In this document: positions 1 through 9,883 of the stretch, piece by piece
Layout of the letters: each line of letters begins with the position of its first letter
Position numbering within the stretch: position 1 is the stretch's first letter
Source: Polyodon spathula
Taxonomy: Eukaryota > Chordata > Actinopteri > Acipenseriformes > Polyodontidae
Assembly (NCBI RefSeq): GCF_017654505.1
Contig: NC_054569.1
Location: 5,742,608 to 5,806,607, forward strand
Direction: 5' to 3'
Length of the DNA: 64,000 nt
The notes under the pieces: generated by a model
What the model saw: the letters and a program-made list of their open reading frames with translations, nothing else
Databases searched by the model: none
Told to the model about the DNA's origin: nothing
Program-made: the position numbers and the translations under genes

Positions 1-228
1 GCTGGTGGTGTGCTGGCTGCTCTGGGTCTGATTATCGCAGTGATCATAGGAGTTCACATCTGGATGGAAAGAGCATCAGGTGAGAGAGAGGGAGGCGGGG
101 TTAAGAGCTGCTTCATTAATGCTGCATTTCTAATTCCTTTATCACACCAGCGCAGAGTTAGATGTGTTTTAATTGTATAGATTTAAGTTTTGATTTTTTC
201 ATTTTATCTCCTCATTCCTGGGGTCTGC

Positions 229-292
<64 letters not shown>

Positions 293-1122
293 TCAGCAAA
301 GGAACAAAGTGATGCTTCATCCAGCTCCACCAGCGACGACAGGTAAAGATACATTTTCATGCACTTTTAATAACTATTGGGTTCTGTTCTTTTTCTGAAT
401 CAATCAGTTATCACCCCAGAAAAATGTATTAAAAACAGCACTGCTTATATTTCAAAATGTTTTTGTTCAATTGAATGGAGGGATTTTTAAAGTTCTGTTC
501 TTAAAGTTCCAGTATTCTCTTGAGAACCAGCTATAGCCTATAGCTGTTTGAGTTTGGTTCTATAGCCTAGGGGTTTTTTTTTTTTAATTGGTTCTATAGC
601 CAATAGTTTGCCATTTTTTAAGTTGACAGTTGTCTGACTCTTCAGAGCTGCATGAGATTTTGTGTTTCCTGTGAGTCTTACATGAATAACAGACACCAGT
701 GTCACTGATACTCCAGCATTGTCTTGACAGGACAGAGCACAGCACACCAACAAGGAGGGTAGAGTTCAGAGGGGATCCTGAGAGCGCTCCTGCTTCTCAC
801 TGATACTCCAGCATTGTCTTGATAGGACAGAGCACAGCACACCAACAAGGAGGGTAGAGTTCAGAGGAGATCCTGAGAGCGCTCCTGCTTCTCACTGATA
901 CTCCAGCATTGTCTTGTGTAACAGAGGTGCAGGGAGCAGCAGTTTAATTATAATTTGTAATGAGTTGTTTCTTGCCAGTTTTGAGGGAGCAAACACAAAC
1001 AGACTGGCTCCATTGTGCTTTTTTCACCCATGTGCTTTACTAACCATAGTCTCTTTGTTCCATGTCTGTATTGTTCCAGGTGTGACCCCGTTGCAGAGAA
1101 GCTGATGACGCAGACAGAATAA
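1..1122 (+). CDS. MHC class I gene A, 3' exons only (partial)
   Basis: The window opens inside a transmembrane exon (1-79), followed by a cytoplasmic exon (297-342) and a final exon (1080-1122) ending in TAA at 1120-1122. The donors (gtgaga at 80, gtaaag at 343) and acceptors (ttcag before 297, ttccag before 1080) are canonical, and the phases (1, then 2) fit together. The encoded tail is a hydrophobic alanine/leucine/isoleucine helix, a short basic stop-transfer stretch reading MERAS, a Ser/Asp-rich cytoplasmic segment, and a last exon ending in MTQTE. It matches gene B exon for exon with few substitutions, for example ME here versus MK in gene B after the helix. The extracellular exons lie left of the window, so it cannot be said whether the gene is intact. 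In class I molecules this part anchors the heavy chain in the plasma membrane. Confidence 0.85.
235..292 (+). repeat. (ATT)n microsatellite in intron of gene A
   Basis: About 19 ATT units lie directly before the ttcag acceptor of the cytoplasmic exon, so the tract serves as part of its polypyrimidine-like region. Gene B has the same tract at 45729-45763 but shorter. Confidence 0.95.
695..917 (+). repeat. 95-bp tandem repeat, about 2.3 copies
   Basis: The segment beginning near actgatactccagcattgt recurs with a 95-bp period (gtctt at 721, 816 and 911). It lies in the last intron of MHC gene A. The partner in gene B is at about 46170-46388. Confidence 0.85.
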
Positions 1123-1123
1123 A
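1118..1123 (+). promoter_or_regulatory. AATAAA poly(A) signal overlapping the stop codon (gene A)
   Basis: The final codons GAA TAA followed by A create AATAAA across the stop. A T/GT-rich stretch follows within about 30 bases. The same arrangement exists in gene B. No other good hexamer is seen before the LTR at 1208. Confidence 0.6.
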
Positions 1124-1207
1124 CAACTGGGCTTCATCTTTTACACTTCATTGTGTCTGATATTACCACACAGAGCGATCACACAAACCAGTAGACGACA
1201 ATGTCCT

Positions 1208-1703
1208 TGTGACAGGGCGAGGAGCCCTGTACAGGATTGTTTGTTTATTTCTAGACGGGTATCTCCCCTCCGCCCCTGTGTCTCAGTTGTGTTGTGTTTG
1301 TGATTTATTTATTTGTAAATGTTTTGACGGCGTAGTTTTTGTGTTGCACCGTGGATGGGAAGCCTCATGCACATTAGAAACCCGTGCAGAATGTGGCCGA
1401 GGGATTATCAGATAATTGATAGCTGGTTAATCCCTTGGTCACTAATATAAAAGCCTGCAGCTCTCCCTGCTCTGGGGGGTGTTCAGAGGATCTGCACAGA
1501 CTCACCTGTGTGCTTAGTTTTGTGTTTGTGATTTTGTGTTTGAATTGTAATTGTTGCTCTGTGAGCAGTGTGTTTTTGCACTGCAGTGCTGTGTTTGAAT
1601 TGTAATTGTTGCTCTGTGAGCAGTGTGTTTTTGCACTGCAGTGCTGTGTTTGGTTTCTTCCTGCATTCTGGCTTGACGTCACCACATCAAGTCCCCTGTC
1701 ACA
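1208..1703 (+). mobile_element. Solo LTR, TGTGACAGGG family (496 bp)
   Basis: It begins TGTGACAGGG and ends CCCCTGTCACA, the inverted TG...CA ends expected of a retroelement LTR. The flanking pentamers gtcct (1203-1207) and gtcat (1704-1708) look like a target-site duplication with one change. Inside are a TATA-like TAATATAAAAG near 1446 and a duplicated 55-bp unit around 1530-1645. No internal retroelement coding region adjoins it. The partner in the duplicated block is 46675-47127. Confidence 0.75.
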
Positions 1704-1799
1704 GTCATGTGTTATTATTTTACTGAAGCTGTGCAACTATGAGTTTGAGATGTACAGATGATGATAACTTTTTAGTGTACCTGTAGTATCTCAGTAAAT

Positions 1800-1805
1800 A
1801 AATAA

Positions 1806-1885
<80 letters not shown>

Positions 1886-1886
1886 T
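1800..1886 (+). repeat. (TA)n microsatellite
   Basis: AATA units pass into about 37 TA units. The duplicated copy at 47221-47247 is far shorter. Confidence 0.95.
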
Positions 1887-1892
1887 ATATAT

Positions 1893-2345
1893 TGTGACAG
1901 GGCAGGGAGCCTTGCGCACGGGAAATGTGTGTTTGTGGCAGGGAGAGGGTTAAAATCTCCCTGTCAAACTAAATGAAGTATTGCATTCTTTTATTATCCC
2001 CTGCACCTGGCTGTTATTATCCAGGTGCAGGGTATTTAAAGGAAGCCGCCAGTTTGCTCAGGGCTCCTGTGTGCTCAAGCGTATAAAGAAGGAGGTTCTG
2101 TGCAAAGCCTTTTTCATGTTATTGGTTTAAAAACTGCGTGTTTTGTTTGCTTTTTGTTTAGCAGGTAAACAGCTTAGCTGTCCTGTTTCATAGTTCAGGT
2201 TCCTGTTCATGTGTTTTAGTTATTGCTCGAGTAGAGCTAGGTGTTTGTTTTTGTTTTATTTATTTATTTTATTTGTGTTTTAAATAAAAATGCGCAACCG
2301 CGCTAAAACTGCAATTCCTGTGTCTGGGTCAACACCCTTTTACTG
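1893..2345 (+). mobile_element. LTR-like dispersed element
   Basis: It starts TGTGACAGGGCAGGGAG, carries a promoter-like block (ggtatttaaagg near 2032) and an AATAAAAAT polyadenylation-type motif near 2283. This is the layout of the other solo LTRs here. The 3' end is not defined by a target duplication because the left flank is a TA tract. A copy lies at 47249-47705, and a diverged inverted relative lies near 34490-34715. Confidence 0.55.
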
Positions 2346-4736
2346 TGTGGAGACTGTGTGGACTGTCTTGGAACACTTAGGGCTCTATTCTCTGGGTTCT
2401 GCGCCAATCTAACATGAACTCCAGTATTATAATGAAGGTGAAAAACACCTGAACATTTCTACAAAACATCATTACTGAACTCTAATTAGTTTTGAGTAGT
2501 TTATGAGGGCTCAATGACAATGCCTCCTGTAGCCAGGCTGGGCAGAGCCTTCACTGACTTGCTTCCTCAAACTCCCTGCTCCCCAAGCAAAGGATTTTCT
2601 CCCTCTTATATGCATGTGGCAATCCCCAAATTGGCAATCGATTATCCAGTTTGGGAATGGCCACAGTCCACACATTTCTGCAGGGATGGGAATGAACCCC
2701 ATCCCCTCCTAAGCCCCAACACACACATTATTAACACAGGCAGGGCTTCTGTCATTAAAATACAAGATCCGGAAATCCACAAAACAGTGCAGCTGTCTTG
2801 AATGGGTTTCATGGTAATCTGGTCCCTTTGCTTTATTATATGTGTTGAAAACTGATTTGCATCAGACATACTGGAATTGACTTCAATAAACATGACTGAT
2901 GAGATTTATGTAGATGTTGACCTGTTTGAAACCGAAGTGTACACGAGATACCGAATGAGTCTGAATCGGACACCAGTGATCAATTAAAGTGAAACGAGGC
3001 AAAAATAAGAATTCAAATCAATTCAAAACTTGCCGTTCTGATCGCTCTGCTGCTTCTCCCTGGACTACAGCGTGAAAAAGGATTTGGGTCGCTCTTAAAA
3101 GAGACTTTGGTGGTTAAATGCTTTGTTTCCGCTGCCCCCCCCCCCCGTCTCTGTGTGTTCTTCTCTGGTCGGTTGCATCTCCTGCCCTGCCTGATGCCAC
3201 GGGTCCCTCCCCCTGCGCAGCTCTGTGGTCTGATGCAGAGTATTTATAAATGCATCTCAACAATTCCTGCCGTACCTTTCTCTCCACATCAATGTGTCCA
3301 GGTACGATGGTATCGTCTCTTCTGCTGTGCCCTGCTTTGCTTTAAATTGTTTCTTAACATGGGCCCAGTAGTTCTCCATTCTTTTATGAACTGTGGAGGG
3401 CACTCAGGGCTCCAGTGAAAGATAAATTTGGCCGGAAGTCTCCTCCGCTGTGCCCGATGGCTACCTGCGTGAGGCCGGCTGGAAATGCATGAACAGTTAC
3501 ATGCATCCCAGTGCCGCGGACAGGAAGTGGCTGTGGCCACCTCACCAAAAAAAGACGAGGCCTCCAAACCATGAATGAATAATAATAAATAATTAACATG
3601 CTCCACAGTGGCACTCTGCCACCTATCCCCCAAATTTAATTTAATGAAAATCAGCAGCTGACACAGGGCCCGTCCCCCAGACAATGACTGCACCGGGGGA
3701 GAGAGCCCAGCCTCTCCAACCCGACCACTCACCCCGCAGAACTGAATACGAACCGCTCAGCACTCAGGTAAGGAAAACCCCCTACTCACTATATTTTGTA
3801 TTTTTTAGGGGGAAACCTCAGGAAATCCGTGGCTGAGGGCAGCCCTTCCTCCAGGCTCTAAGCGGTTAACTCCCGTTTCGACTTCCCAGCGCTGGACTCA
3901 GCAGCCGAAACAAAAATAAGCGACAAGAAAGAAGAACACACAGAGCTTTTACACGCTTGCTGACGACGTTTTGGTTAGGGTGGATTCTCCAAGTTTACAA
4001 TTCTTAGCTCAGTTTTAGGCAGAAGGGTATTCAATAACAAATACTTTTTTGTTAATTCAAAAAAACGCTTTTACTTTATTTTTTCAAATTAGTAAGTTAT
4101 CCATTTTATAAGTGCAATAAGGCACTTGAGGGTGTGTGATATACGCTGATATCACCACGCCCCGGGCAGCTGAAGAATGGAGCTAGTGAGTATGAATAAA
4201 TAAGAAAAAGCAAGTCACAGGTGTGCTGTGCTCGCCCTCAGCCAGCCACAGTGTAATAAGAGACGTCTTCCACACCCTGGAGAGGGTCACTGCGCTTAGA
4301 AAAAATACAGAAAACAAAAAACAACAACATGGTGAGTTTGTAATGAAGCTTTCTGCAATGTTTCCATCAGCCAGTGCTGAACAGGTCACATACTTTGTCA
4401 TTAGAAGCTACAAATTTGCTGGAAAAACATAATACTGCAGAGTACAATTCTTTTTCTTTTTTGAGTGCAGTTTGAAAATGTAGCAGCTTATTTACATGTT
4501 TTATACACTTTGGAAAGTAAAGTTCACATTTAAAATTACAGTTTCACCAGCACAATAATCACGCTCTGCACCTTTATTTTTTCTTGTCGTTGTTAAGATG
4601 CAACGCGCCCGATCTGCACCCCGATTCTAGACTGCAGTCCGGGGCTTTACAGGAACTATCGCCGTGGCCAGAGAGACCGAGATTGTGAGATTTTAAACCA
4701 AATAAACCCACTAACTTGATTGATCTTCAGAGGTGG
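2346..4736. other. Intergenic part of duplicated block, no gene supported
   Basis: Only short chance reading frames occur and none shows a recognisable domain. An ATG immediately followed by a consensus donor (atggtgagt near 4329) is conserved in both copies (4329 and 49716). It could be a first exon ending at the start codon, but no downstream exon was recognised. Confidence 0.5.
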
Positions 4737-5640
4737 TTTGACCCTAGCCTTGCAAACGACAAGTCTTACTGCACAGTCATGTAATCTTGTTTAGCCAATC
4801 ACAGCGTTTAATTTATCAAAGCCATTTTATAACTGTACTGATTTGCAAATGTACTTTAGTGCCGCTTGACGTTTTTAATTTTTTTTGCTATGCATTGAAG
4901 ATTCTGCACGTTGGTGCTAATTCCTTGTTTTCTCCCCTGATGGTGGGATCGTGTTTTTCTAAGTAGTGGTCTGTTGCTAGTTAGTTGCTATGTAACATAA
5001 AAGCTTTTGCTGCCGCGCTGCTGATTGGCTAAGGTCAGAAATGGATCGGTTTGTGATGAGAAAAAAACAAACAAACAAACAAACAAACACACTCAGAGAC
5101 TTATTTAAAAAATAATACACATATAAAAAAAGAATATAAATAAATTTAAAATAATAAATATAAATAAATATATGGGAAGTTCGAAGAGCCGTGGAAATAA
5201 CGTGTAGGCAGCGCAGCCTCAGAGAGCAGGGCATGTTTTGTCATTCTCACACTTTATATTTTTTTAAATGGGTTTCATTTTGCCAAGTATCAGATGTGTT
5301 TTGTTGTTTTTTTCTCCCCTCCTCAGGAATCGCTGAAAAAGCTTTGCTGTTTGAAGGGAACCTGACCATTTAATTCCCTCCTCATCACAGTTCCTCCTAG
5401 AAAGGGATATATTTCAAGTAGCTGGAGAATGATTGGCTGTTCATTCTTACATGGTGGTCCGTGCTTAGCTGGGTTGAGTCCTGCAATAGTCCTTGTCTTG
5501 CTAGGAGGTGCACCAGAAACGAACATTTGGAGATTCAGGACTGTCCTCATATCGATGTTCGGGAAACTATCAACATAGTAAGTAACCTTGTATTTCTTTA
5601 ATTTCAGGTCTTAATAAAACTGCTTGCTAAATGTTCAGTA
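4737..5640. other. Intergenic sequence unique to the left side
   Basis: The sequence is AT-rich, with short (CAAA)n and TAAA-type simple tracts near 5068-5170. No coding or RNA feature was recognised. Confidence 0.5.
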
Positions 5641-5845
5641 ATCATACATTGTTTTATTTACTATTCATTTATTTGGCTGACACTTATATCCAAAGCGACT
5701 TACATTTGTACCCATTTATGCAGCTGGGTGTTTTACTGGAGCAATCTGAGTGAAGGGTTCAGCAGCAGTTCCACACCCAGGATCTGAACCCACAACCCTC
5801 AGAGTCCAGAGCCCTGACCACTAGCCCACACTTCTGCCTATCGAA
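5640..5845 (+). mobile_element. Fish SINE-like dispersed repeat
   Basis: The stretch has the layout of a common fish repeat: a ggctgacacttatatccaaa-type head, then agcgacttac, and a tail reading gatctgaacccacaaccc followed by ctgaccactagcc. Short relatives of its head occur at 30733-30780 and 39385-39417. The family name was not verified. Confidence 0.6.
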
Positions 5846-6492
5846 ATAATACTTTCATTTTGCTTTTTTTTCAATTAAAAAAAAACGTTTTTGTGTGCTA
5901 TTGCTTTTCAGTCTGAAGCCACATTTCTTCTTTCTCTGGAATGTGTTGTGTAAATAAGATGAGGTATTTGTGAATGCATATGTTCTTATTAATAAGAGTT
6001 CCTTAGTTTGAATTTGTGGTAAGATGGTATGTTTTCCATAATACAGGTGATTAGTGATGGTGTTTGTGTTTATAACGGTTTTGTTTGTGTTTGTGTTTTG
6101 TTTTCTAGCTGGAAGCTAAAACAGATCTAAGTGAAGAAGACAAAAGTATAATATTGCAACCGGCAGGAAGCTGGGATCTTCCAGGGGTGACAAAAGGAAA
6201 GCGGCATTGGCTGATGGACAAACTCCTCCTTCATGCTGTGATTAGTTTTTGTTTTGTTCATATCCAGCTTAGGTTTACAATTTGTGGTGCTAGTTTTGTA
6301 ATAAACGTAAAACATTATTACCATACCTACAGTTACCTTGCTTTTCAATTGTTTGCTTACTGTTTTATTTTGTCATTTTAAACAAATGAAATTGATTTTT
6401 TTTTTTTTTTAATTGCGGAAGGTTATTGAAAGAACAACCAGACAAGTTAAACAGCTGAGGAAAGGTCTGAAGGAAATGTTGGTTTGGCCTCT

Positions 6493-7101
6493 TGTGTCAA
6501 TGTTGCCCCGCCCCTGTGTGTATTTCTGTGTTGTATGTTGCGTGTTGTGTGTTAATGTTGGTGTACAGTCATTGTTACACGGGATATAATATGGGTTATG
6601 AACACGAGTGTTTAAAATGTATATGTGTATTTAGGCACGAGGATTGCACAGCACTTCACGTGCAGGTAAAATGTAATAAAATGTGAGCACGGGGAATTGC
6701 ACTTTATTAATTCACGTGCATTTGTACCGAGACTCCAATTGAATGATTGATTAGCAATCGAGTCTCATTACAGCTGCATAAAAGCTGCATGTTTGCACTC
6801 ACTCGGGGTTGTGTGTTCGGTGTGGAGAACAGGTGAGAGAGAGATTTATTAGGATTACAATTGCTGTTGTGTGCTGGAAGTGCCAGCACGGTACCTGTGT
6901 TCTGTTCGTACACTGTTCGTCTGTCTATTTGTTTTGGCCCACGTGCCGTTTATTTTGTAACAGTGTTTGTGTTTTGTTCAACCTTTTATTTTCTGTATGT
7001 TCATTAAATACGCGCAACAGCGTGTTTCATCCCCCCTTTCACCTCGCAGTGCTGTGTGTTCCTTCTGCTCTGACGTCACCACTAAAGCCAGCTTGTTCAA
7101 A
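6493..7101 (+). mobile_element. Solo LTR-like element with perfect 5-bp target duplication
   Basis: It is flanked by cctct at 6488-6492 and cctct at 7102-7106. It begins TGTGTCAATG, has a TATA-like cataaaag near 6777 and an ATTAAA motif near 7004. It ends with a gacgtcaccac block like the tails of the LTRs at 1208 and 43088. The last bases (ttcaaa) have decayed from the usual CA end. Confidence 0.6.
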
Positions 7102-7366
7102 CCTCTCCTAAAGGAAAGATGTGACGTTGTTCCACTAATGTTTCCAAGGGCCTCAGACACACTGTATAACTCCCAGCTAAGTTACATTTTGTTACCTAAT
7201 TAGTTTTGAATACCCATGAGCGTGTGTTAATGTTTTGAAATTGTGATTCCTAATTATAAAATATGTAATGTATTTTTTATTTTGTGTGTAACTCTGTGAA
7301 ATTCATCTGCTAGTATGAATTGTTAATGTTTTTGGTCTACAAGACAAAAAAACGAGTTGTATAGAG

Positions 7367-7386
7367 CAGTGTTCTTCACTGATTTT

Positions 7387-7429
<43 letters not shown>

Positions 7430-7560
7430 GTTTTTTTCCTGTAAGACATCAGTGTGAGGGCCACCAGGCCTCCTCTTTCACATTTGTGTGTTGTTGGGGG
7501 CCGCACTAAAGTCCACTAGGGGTCGCCAGTGCCATGCGGGCCTTGCAATGAAGAACACTA
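7367..7560 (+). mobile_element. hAT-type MITE (194 bp) with 8-bp target duplication
   Basis: The ends CAGTGTTCTTCA and TGAAGAACACTA form terminal inverted repeats. They are flanked on both sides by gtatagag (7359-7366 and 7561-7568), the 8-bp duplication expected of hAT transposition. There is no coding capacity. The interior holds a pure G run of about 40 bases (7388-7428). Confidence 0.8.
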
Positions 7561-7634
7561 GTATAGAGCATTGAGAGGAAGCCATTTCAATATGAAATCC
7601 AACAAAACAGCCAGTAAGGTTCAGCAAGATCACC

Positions 7635-8055
7635 TGCAGTTTATTAGTGTTTTTTTCCTGCAGTTTATTAGTGTTTTTTTCCTGCAGTTTATTAGTGTTT
7701 TTTTCCTGCAGTTTATTAGTGTTTTTTCCTGCAGTGTGTTTTTTTCCTGCAGTTTATTAGTGTTTTTTTCCTGCAGTTTATTAGTGTTTTTTGCCCTGCA
7801 GTTTATTAGTGTTTTTTCCTGCAGTTTATTAGTGTTTTTTCCTGCAGTTTATTAGTGTTTTTTTCCTGCAGTTTATTAGTGTTTTTTTCCTGCAGTTTAT
7901 TAGTGTTTTTTCCTGCAGTTTATTAGTGTTTTTTCCTGCAGTTTATTAGTGTTTTTTCCTGCAGTTTATTAGTGTTTTTTCCTGCAGTTTATTAGTGTTT
8001 TTTCCTGCAGTTTATTAGTGTATTTTCCTGTAGTTTATTAGTGTATTTTTCCTCT
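7635..8055 (+). repeat. 24-bp minisatellite (cctgcagtttattagtgttttt)
   Basis: There are roughly 18 tandem units of 22-24 bp differing mostly in T-run length. The paralogous array at 22938-23212 has about 12 units, showing copy-number drift since the duplication. Confidence 0.95.
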
Positions 8056-8639
8056 AGGTGTTTCTTGAAAGAATTGCCTGGCCTGCCCTCAATGAGGTGG
8101 ATGATGGCTGCTCTCGAGTCTAAATGCTGTACAACAGGCTTCTTCAGGACAGTCATTGAAAATGGGATCATTCAATTCATTCATCATTTCTAGGTATAAT
8201 TATTTTTAACCATTCATCTCACCCTTGCCTTGCACAAAAAGTGACAACTTACTCCTTATCACTTGTTACCATATTTGCGACCTCTTCATTTAGAAATGAG
8301 GTGCGTAAAATATATTTAACAGACAGGAAGGTCAGTTAAGGTTCAAACTCGGAGGGAATGTAAAGAACAATGTTTTTGCGTGTCTCTTTACATAGGGGTC
8401 AAAGGTCAAGAATAATCTTCTTTGGAATGACATTTTGATGTCACAATTGTGCTATTATGAATTTTCATACGGCTCTGGGTGCAAATATAGCCTTTATATA
8501 TTTCATATGAATGTACATCTAAATAAGCACAGGAACATTATAATAAACAAATGTATTGCAAAAGTAAAACTATTAGTTACTTTTCATAAAGCTGACTTGA
8601 CAGGACTCGACCCATATGAAATTTGAAAAGAGATATTTA

Positions 8640-8904
8640 TTTTACTTTTGTAGCAACCCCAAGAGTTGTGCTTGATCTCCTCAAGTTCTGGGTTGGATGG
8701 GAGGTCCTCCCGAAGGAGCTGTCTGTTGAGGTCCCAGATACCAAACTGCCCAAAGCATCCACCTGCTTCGAAACCATCAAGCTACTCAGCCGCTGCTTTG
8801 ACTACTCGTCATGTGAGGAAGATCTTATCTCCTGTATACACACACCGTGGAGACCGGCTTTGGACTTGTGTAATGCAGAATTCAGCCATGAGAAATGTGT
8901 TTGA
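8640..8904 (+). pseudogene. HECT-type E3 ubiquitin ligase C-lobe fragment
   Basis: A reading frame follows a consensus acceptor (tttacttttgtag, ending at 8653) and encodes a segment with FWVGWEVLP, then LPKASTCFETIKL, then a conserved-looking YSSCEEDLISCIH. This resembles the end of a HECT domain, in which the cysteine of the STCF motif takes up ubiquitin. The frame stops at 8904. No upstream HECT exons are visible, so it is probably an orphan exon or pseudogene, about 0.9 kb upstream of the MHC leader. The resemblance is by eye only. Confidence 0.5.
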
Positions 8905-9122
8905 AGTCCTGGAATGGCAAATTAAAATGTTTTACCCTTTAAAGGGTATAGAAGGACCTTTTTATTTTTAGTGCTACATGTTCCCATGTGTTGCCACAAC
9001 TGTTTAAGCAAGACTTATATTGTTTTAATTTATTTTTACATTTTGACCTCTTTTTAAAACTTTTAAATTGCATTCCACAGTCTCCCAAGATGTCATCACA
9101 TGGACCTGCATGGACCACTCAA

Positions 9123-9205
9123 ACTACATTTCCCAGCATCCTCCTGCTCACTGGTAAATCCATCTTAGTTGCATATGTTAGCAGGAGGATGATGGGAAAT
9201 GTAGT
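9123..9205. promoter_or_regulatory. Inverted ZNF143/THAP11-like sites upstream of MHC leader
   Basis: actacatttcccagcatcct (9123-9142) and its inverted counterpart aggatgatgggaaatgtagt (9186-9205) form arms around a loop of about 45 bases. Each arm resembles the ACTACAATTCCCA motif known from vertebrate promoters. The X2 copy at 24174-24251 keeps both arms. Function is inferred. Confidence 0.45.
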
Positions 9206-9599
9206 CCCTCTGGTATGTCACTCTGTTTCACTTCAGAGACACAAAGCTGAACAAAACTATTTCACAATATGGTGTCTGTTCTTGTTGTTCAGTTATGTGT
9301 ACGGATCTGATTTAAATAAACCAGAGAAGTGTTCAAAGACCAAACAGCCTCGTCTAGTTCTCTATTAAACACAACCTACAACGCTACATAAGCAAATAAA
9401 ATAGTGTTTTTATTCACCCCGGATAGTGATTGTGGTTTGATAAATCTGCACTTCGTGGCTCTCGTGTTCCTGACAGGCTTCCCACGCCGTATAGAAACCC
9501 CGCTGCTGTGAAGCTTGATCGCTGCTTTCCTGCAAAAATGCTAACTTTCAAAACAACACAATCCAGCTTCACTTCAGAGACACAAACCTGAACAAAACT

Positions 9600-9662
9600 A
9601 TTCACCCGGATACTGCTGATGCGCGCTTCCCATTGGCTGGACCACGCTCGCTTAGCCAATCA
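9600..9662 (+). promoter_or_regulatory. Putative MHC SXY-like promoter module (X1 copy)
   Basis: A candidate X box (ggatactgctgatgcg, 9608-9623) is followed by cattggctgg (9631-9640), a good Y-box/inverted CCAAT, and by gccaatcac (9655-9663). In MHC promoters the X and Y boxes bind RFX/CREB and NF-Y. The Y-like element is convincing and the X-like one is weaker. It lies about 200 bp upstream of the leader ATG and is conserved in X2. Confidence 0.45.
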
Positions 9663-9828
9663 CAAAATTCCAGACTGAGAGAGTTTCTGATAAGCGGTGT
9701 GATCGGTTCGTGGTTGGCAAAAGCTAGAAGAATTGTATTAAAAATATTAAATATCCATTTCACAAGCAACCCGGTTGTTTATAAGCGAGTGTGGTGTTGA
9801 ATACCCTGCTCTGTGGAGACTATCGGAG

Positions 9829-9883
9829 ATGACCCGGGTGGCTGTACTCGGGATTCTCTGCTGGGTTCATGCAGCTGCCGCAG
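9829..9883 (+). CDS. Orphan MHC class I leader exon (X1 copy)
   Basis: ATG at 9829 opens an 18-residue signal peptide ([18 protein letters not shown]) and ends in phase 1 at a gtcagt donor. It is identical to the leader of gene B. No alpha1, alpha2 or alpha3 exon follows before the second leader at 24875; instead about 11.7 kb of 26-bp satellite and a gap follow. It may be a remnant of a duplicated gene, an alternative first exon for gene B, or an assembly duplication of one haplotype. Confidence 0.7.

Larger units (their letters stand above)
1..4736 (+). repeat. Segmental duplication, copy 1 (partner 45510-50121)
   Basis: From base 1 to about 4736 the sequence runs parallel to 45510-50121 with only scattered substitutions and small indels. 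Both copies share the MHC class I 3' exons, two LTR insertions and the downstream flank. Copy 1 has a longer ATT tract, a longer TA tract and an extra 55-bp unit inside the first LTR. Copy 2 has an insertion of about 50 bases near 48737. Similarity ends abruptly after the shared gatcttcagaggtg-type sequence at 4736/50121. The left boundary lies outside the window. The shared LTRs show that they inserted before the duplication. Confidence 0.93.

Noticed and set aside
162..398. Poly-leucine frame across intron and cytoplasmic exon
   Set aside because: It is the ATT tract plus the MHC exon read in the wrong frame.
3107..3732. Overlapping 100-150-codon frames downstream of gene A
   Set aside because: No recognisable domain. 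The copy in the second block has indels that break the frames.
4183..4432. A possible small gene with ATG directly at a donor site (atggtgagt)
   Set aside because: Conserved between the two duplicated copies, but they are so similar that this is not evidence of selection; no second exon was recognised.
9414..9659. Minus-strand 81-codon frame identical in X1 and X2
   Set aside because: It overlaps the MHC promoter region; identity follows from the recent duplication and no domain is visible.
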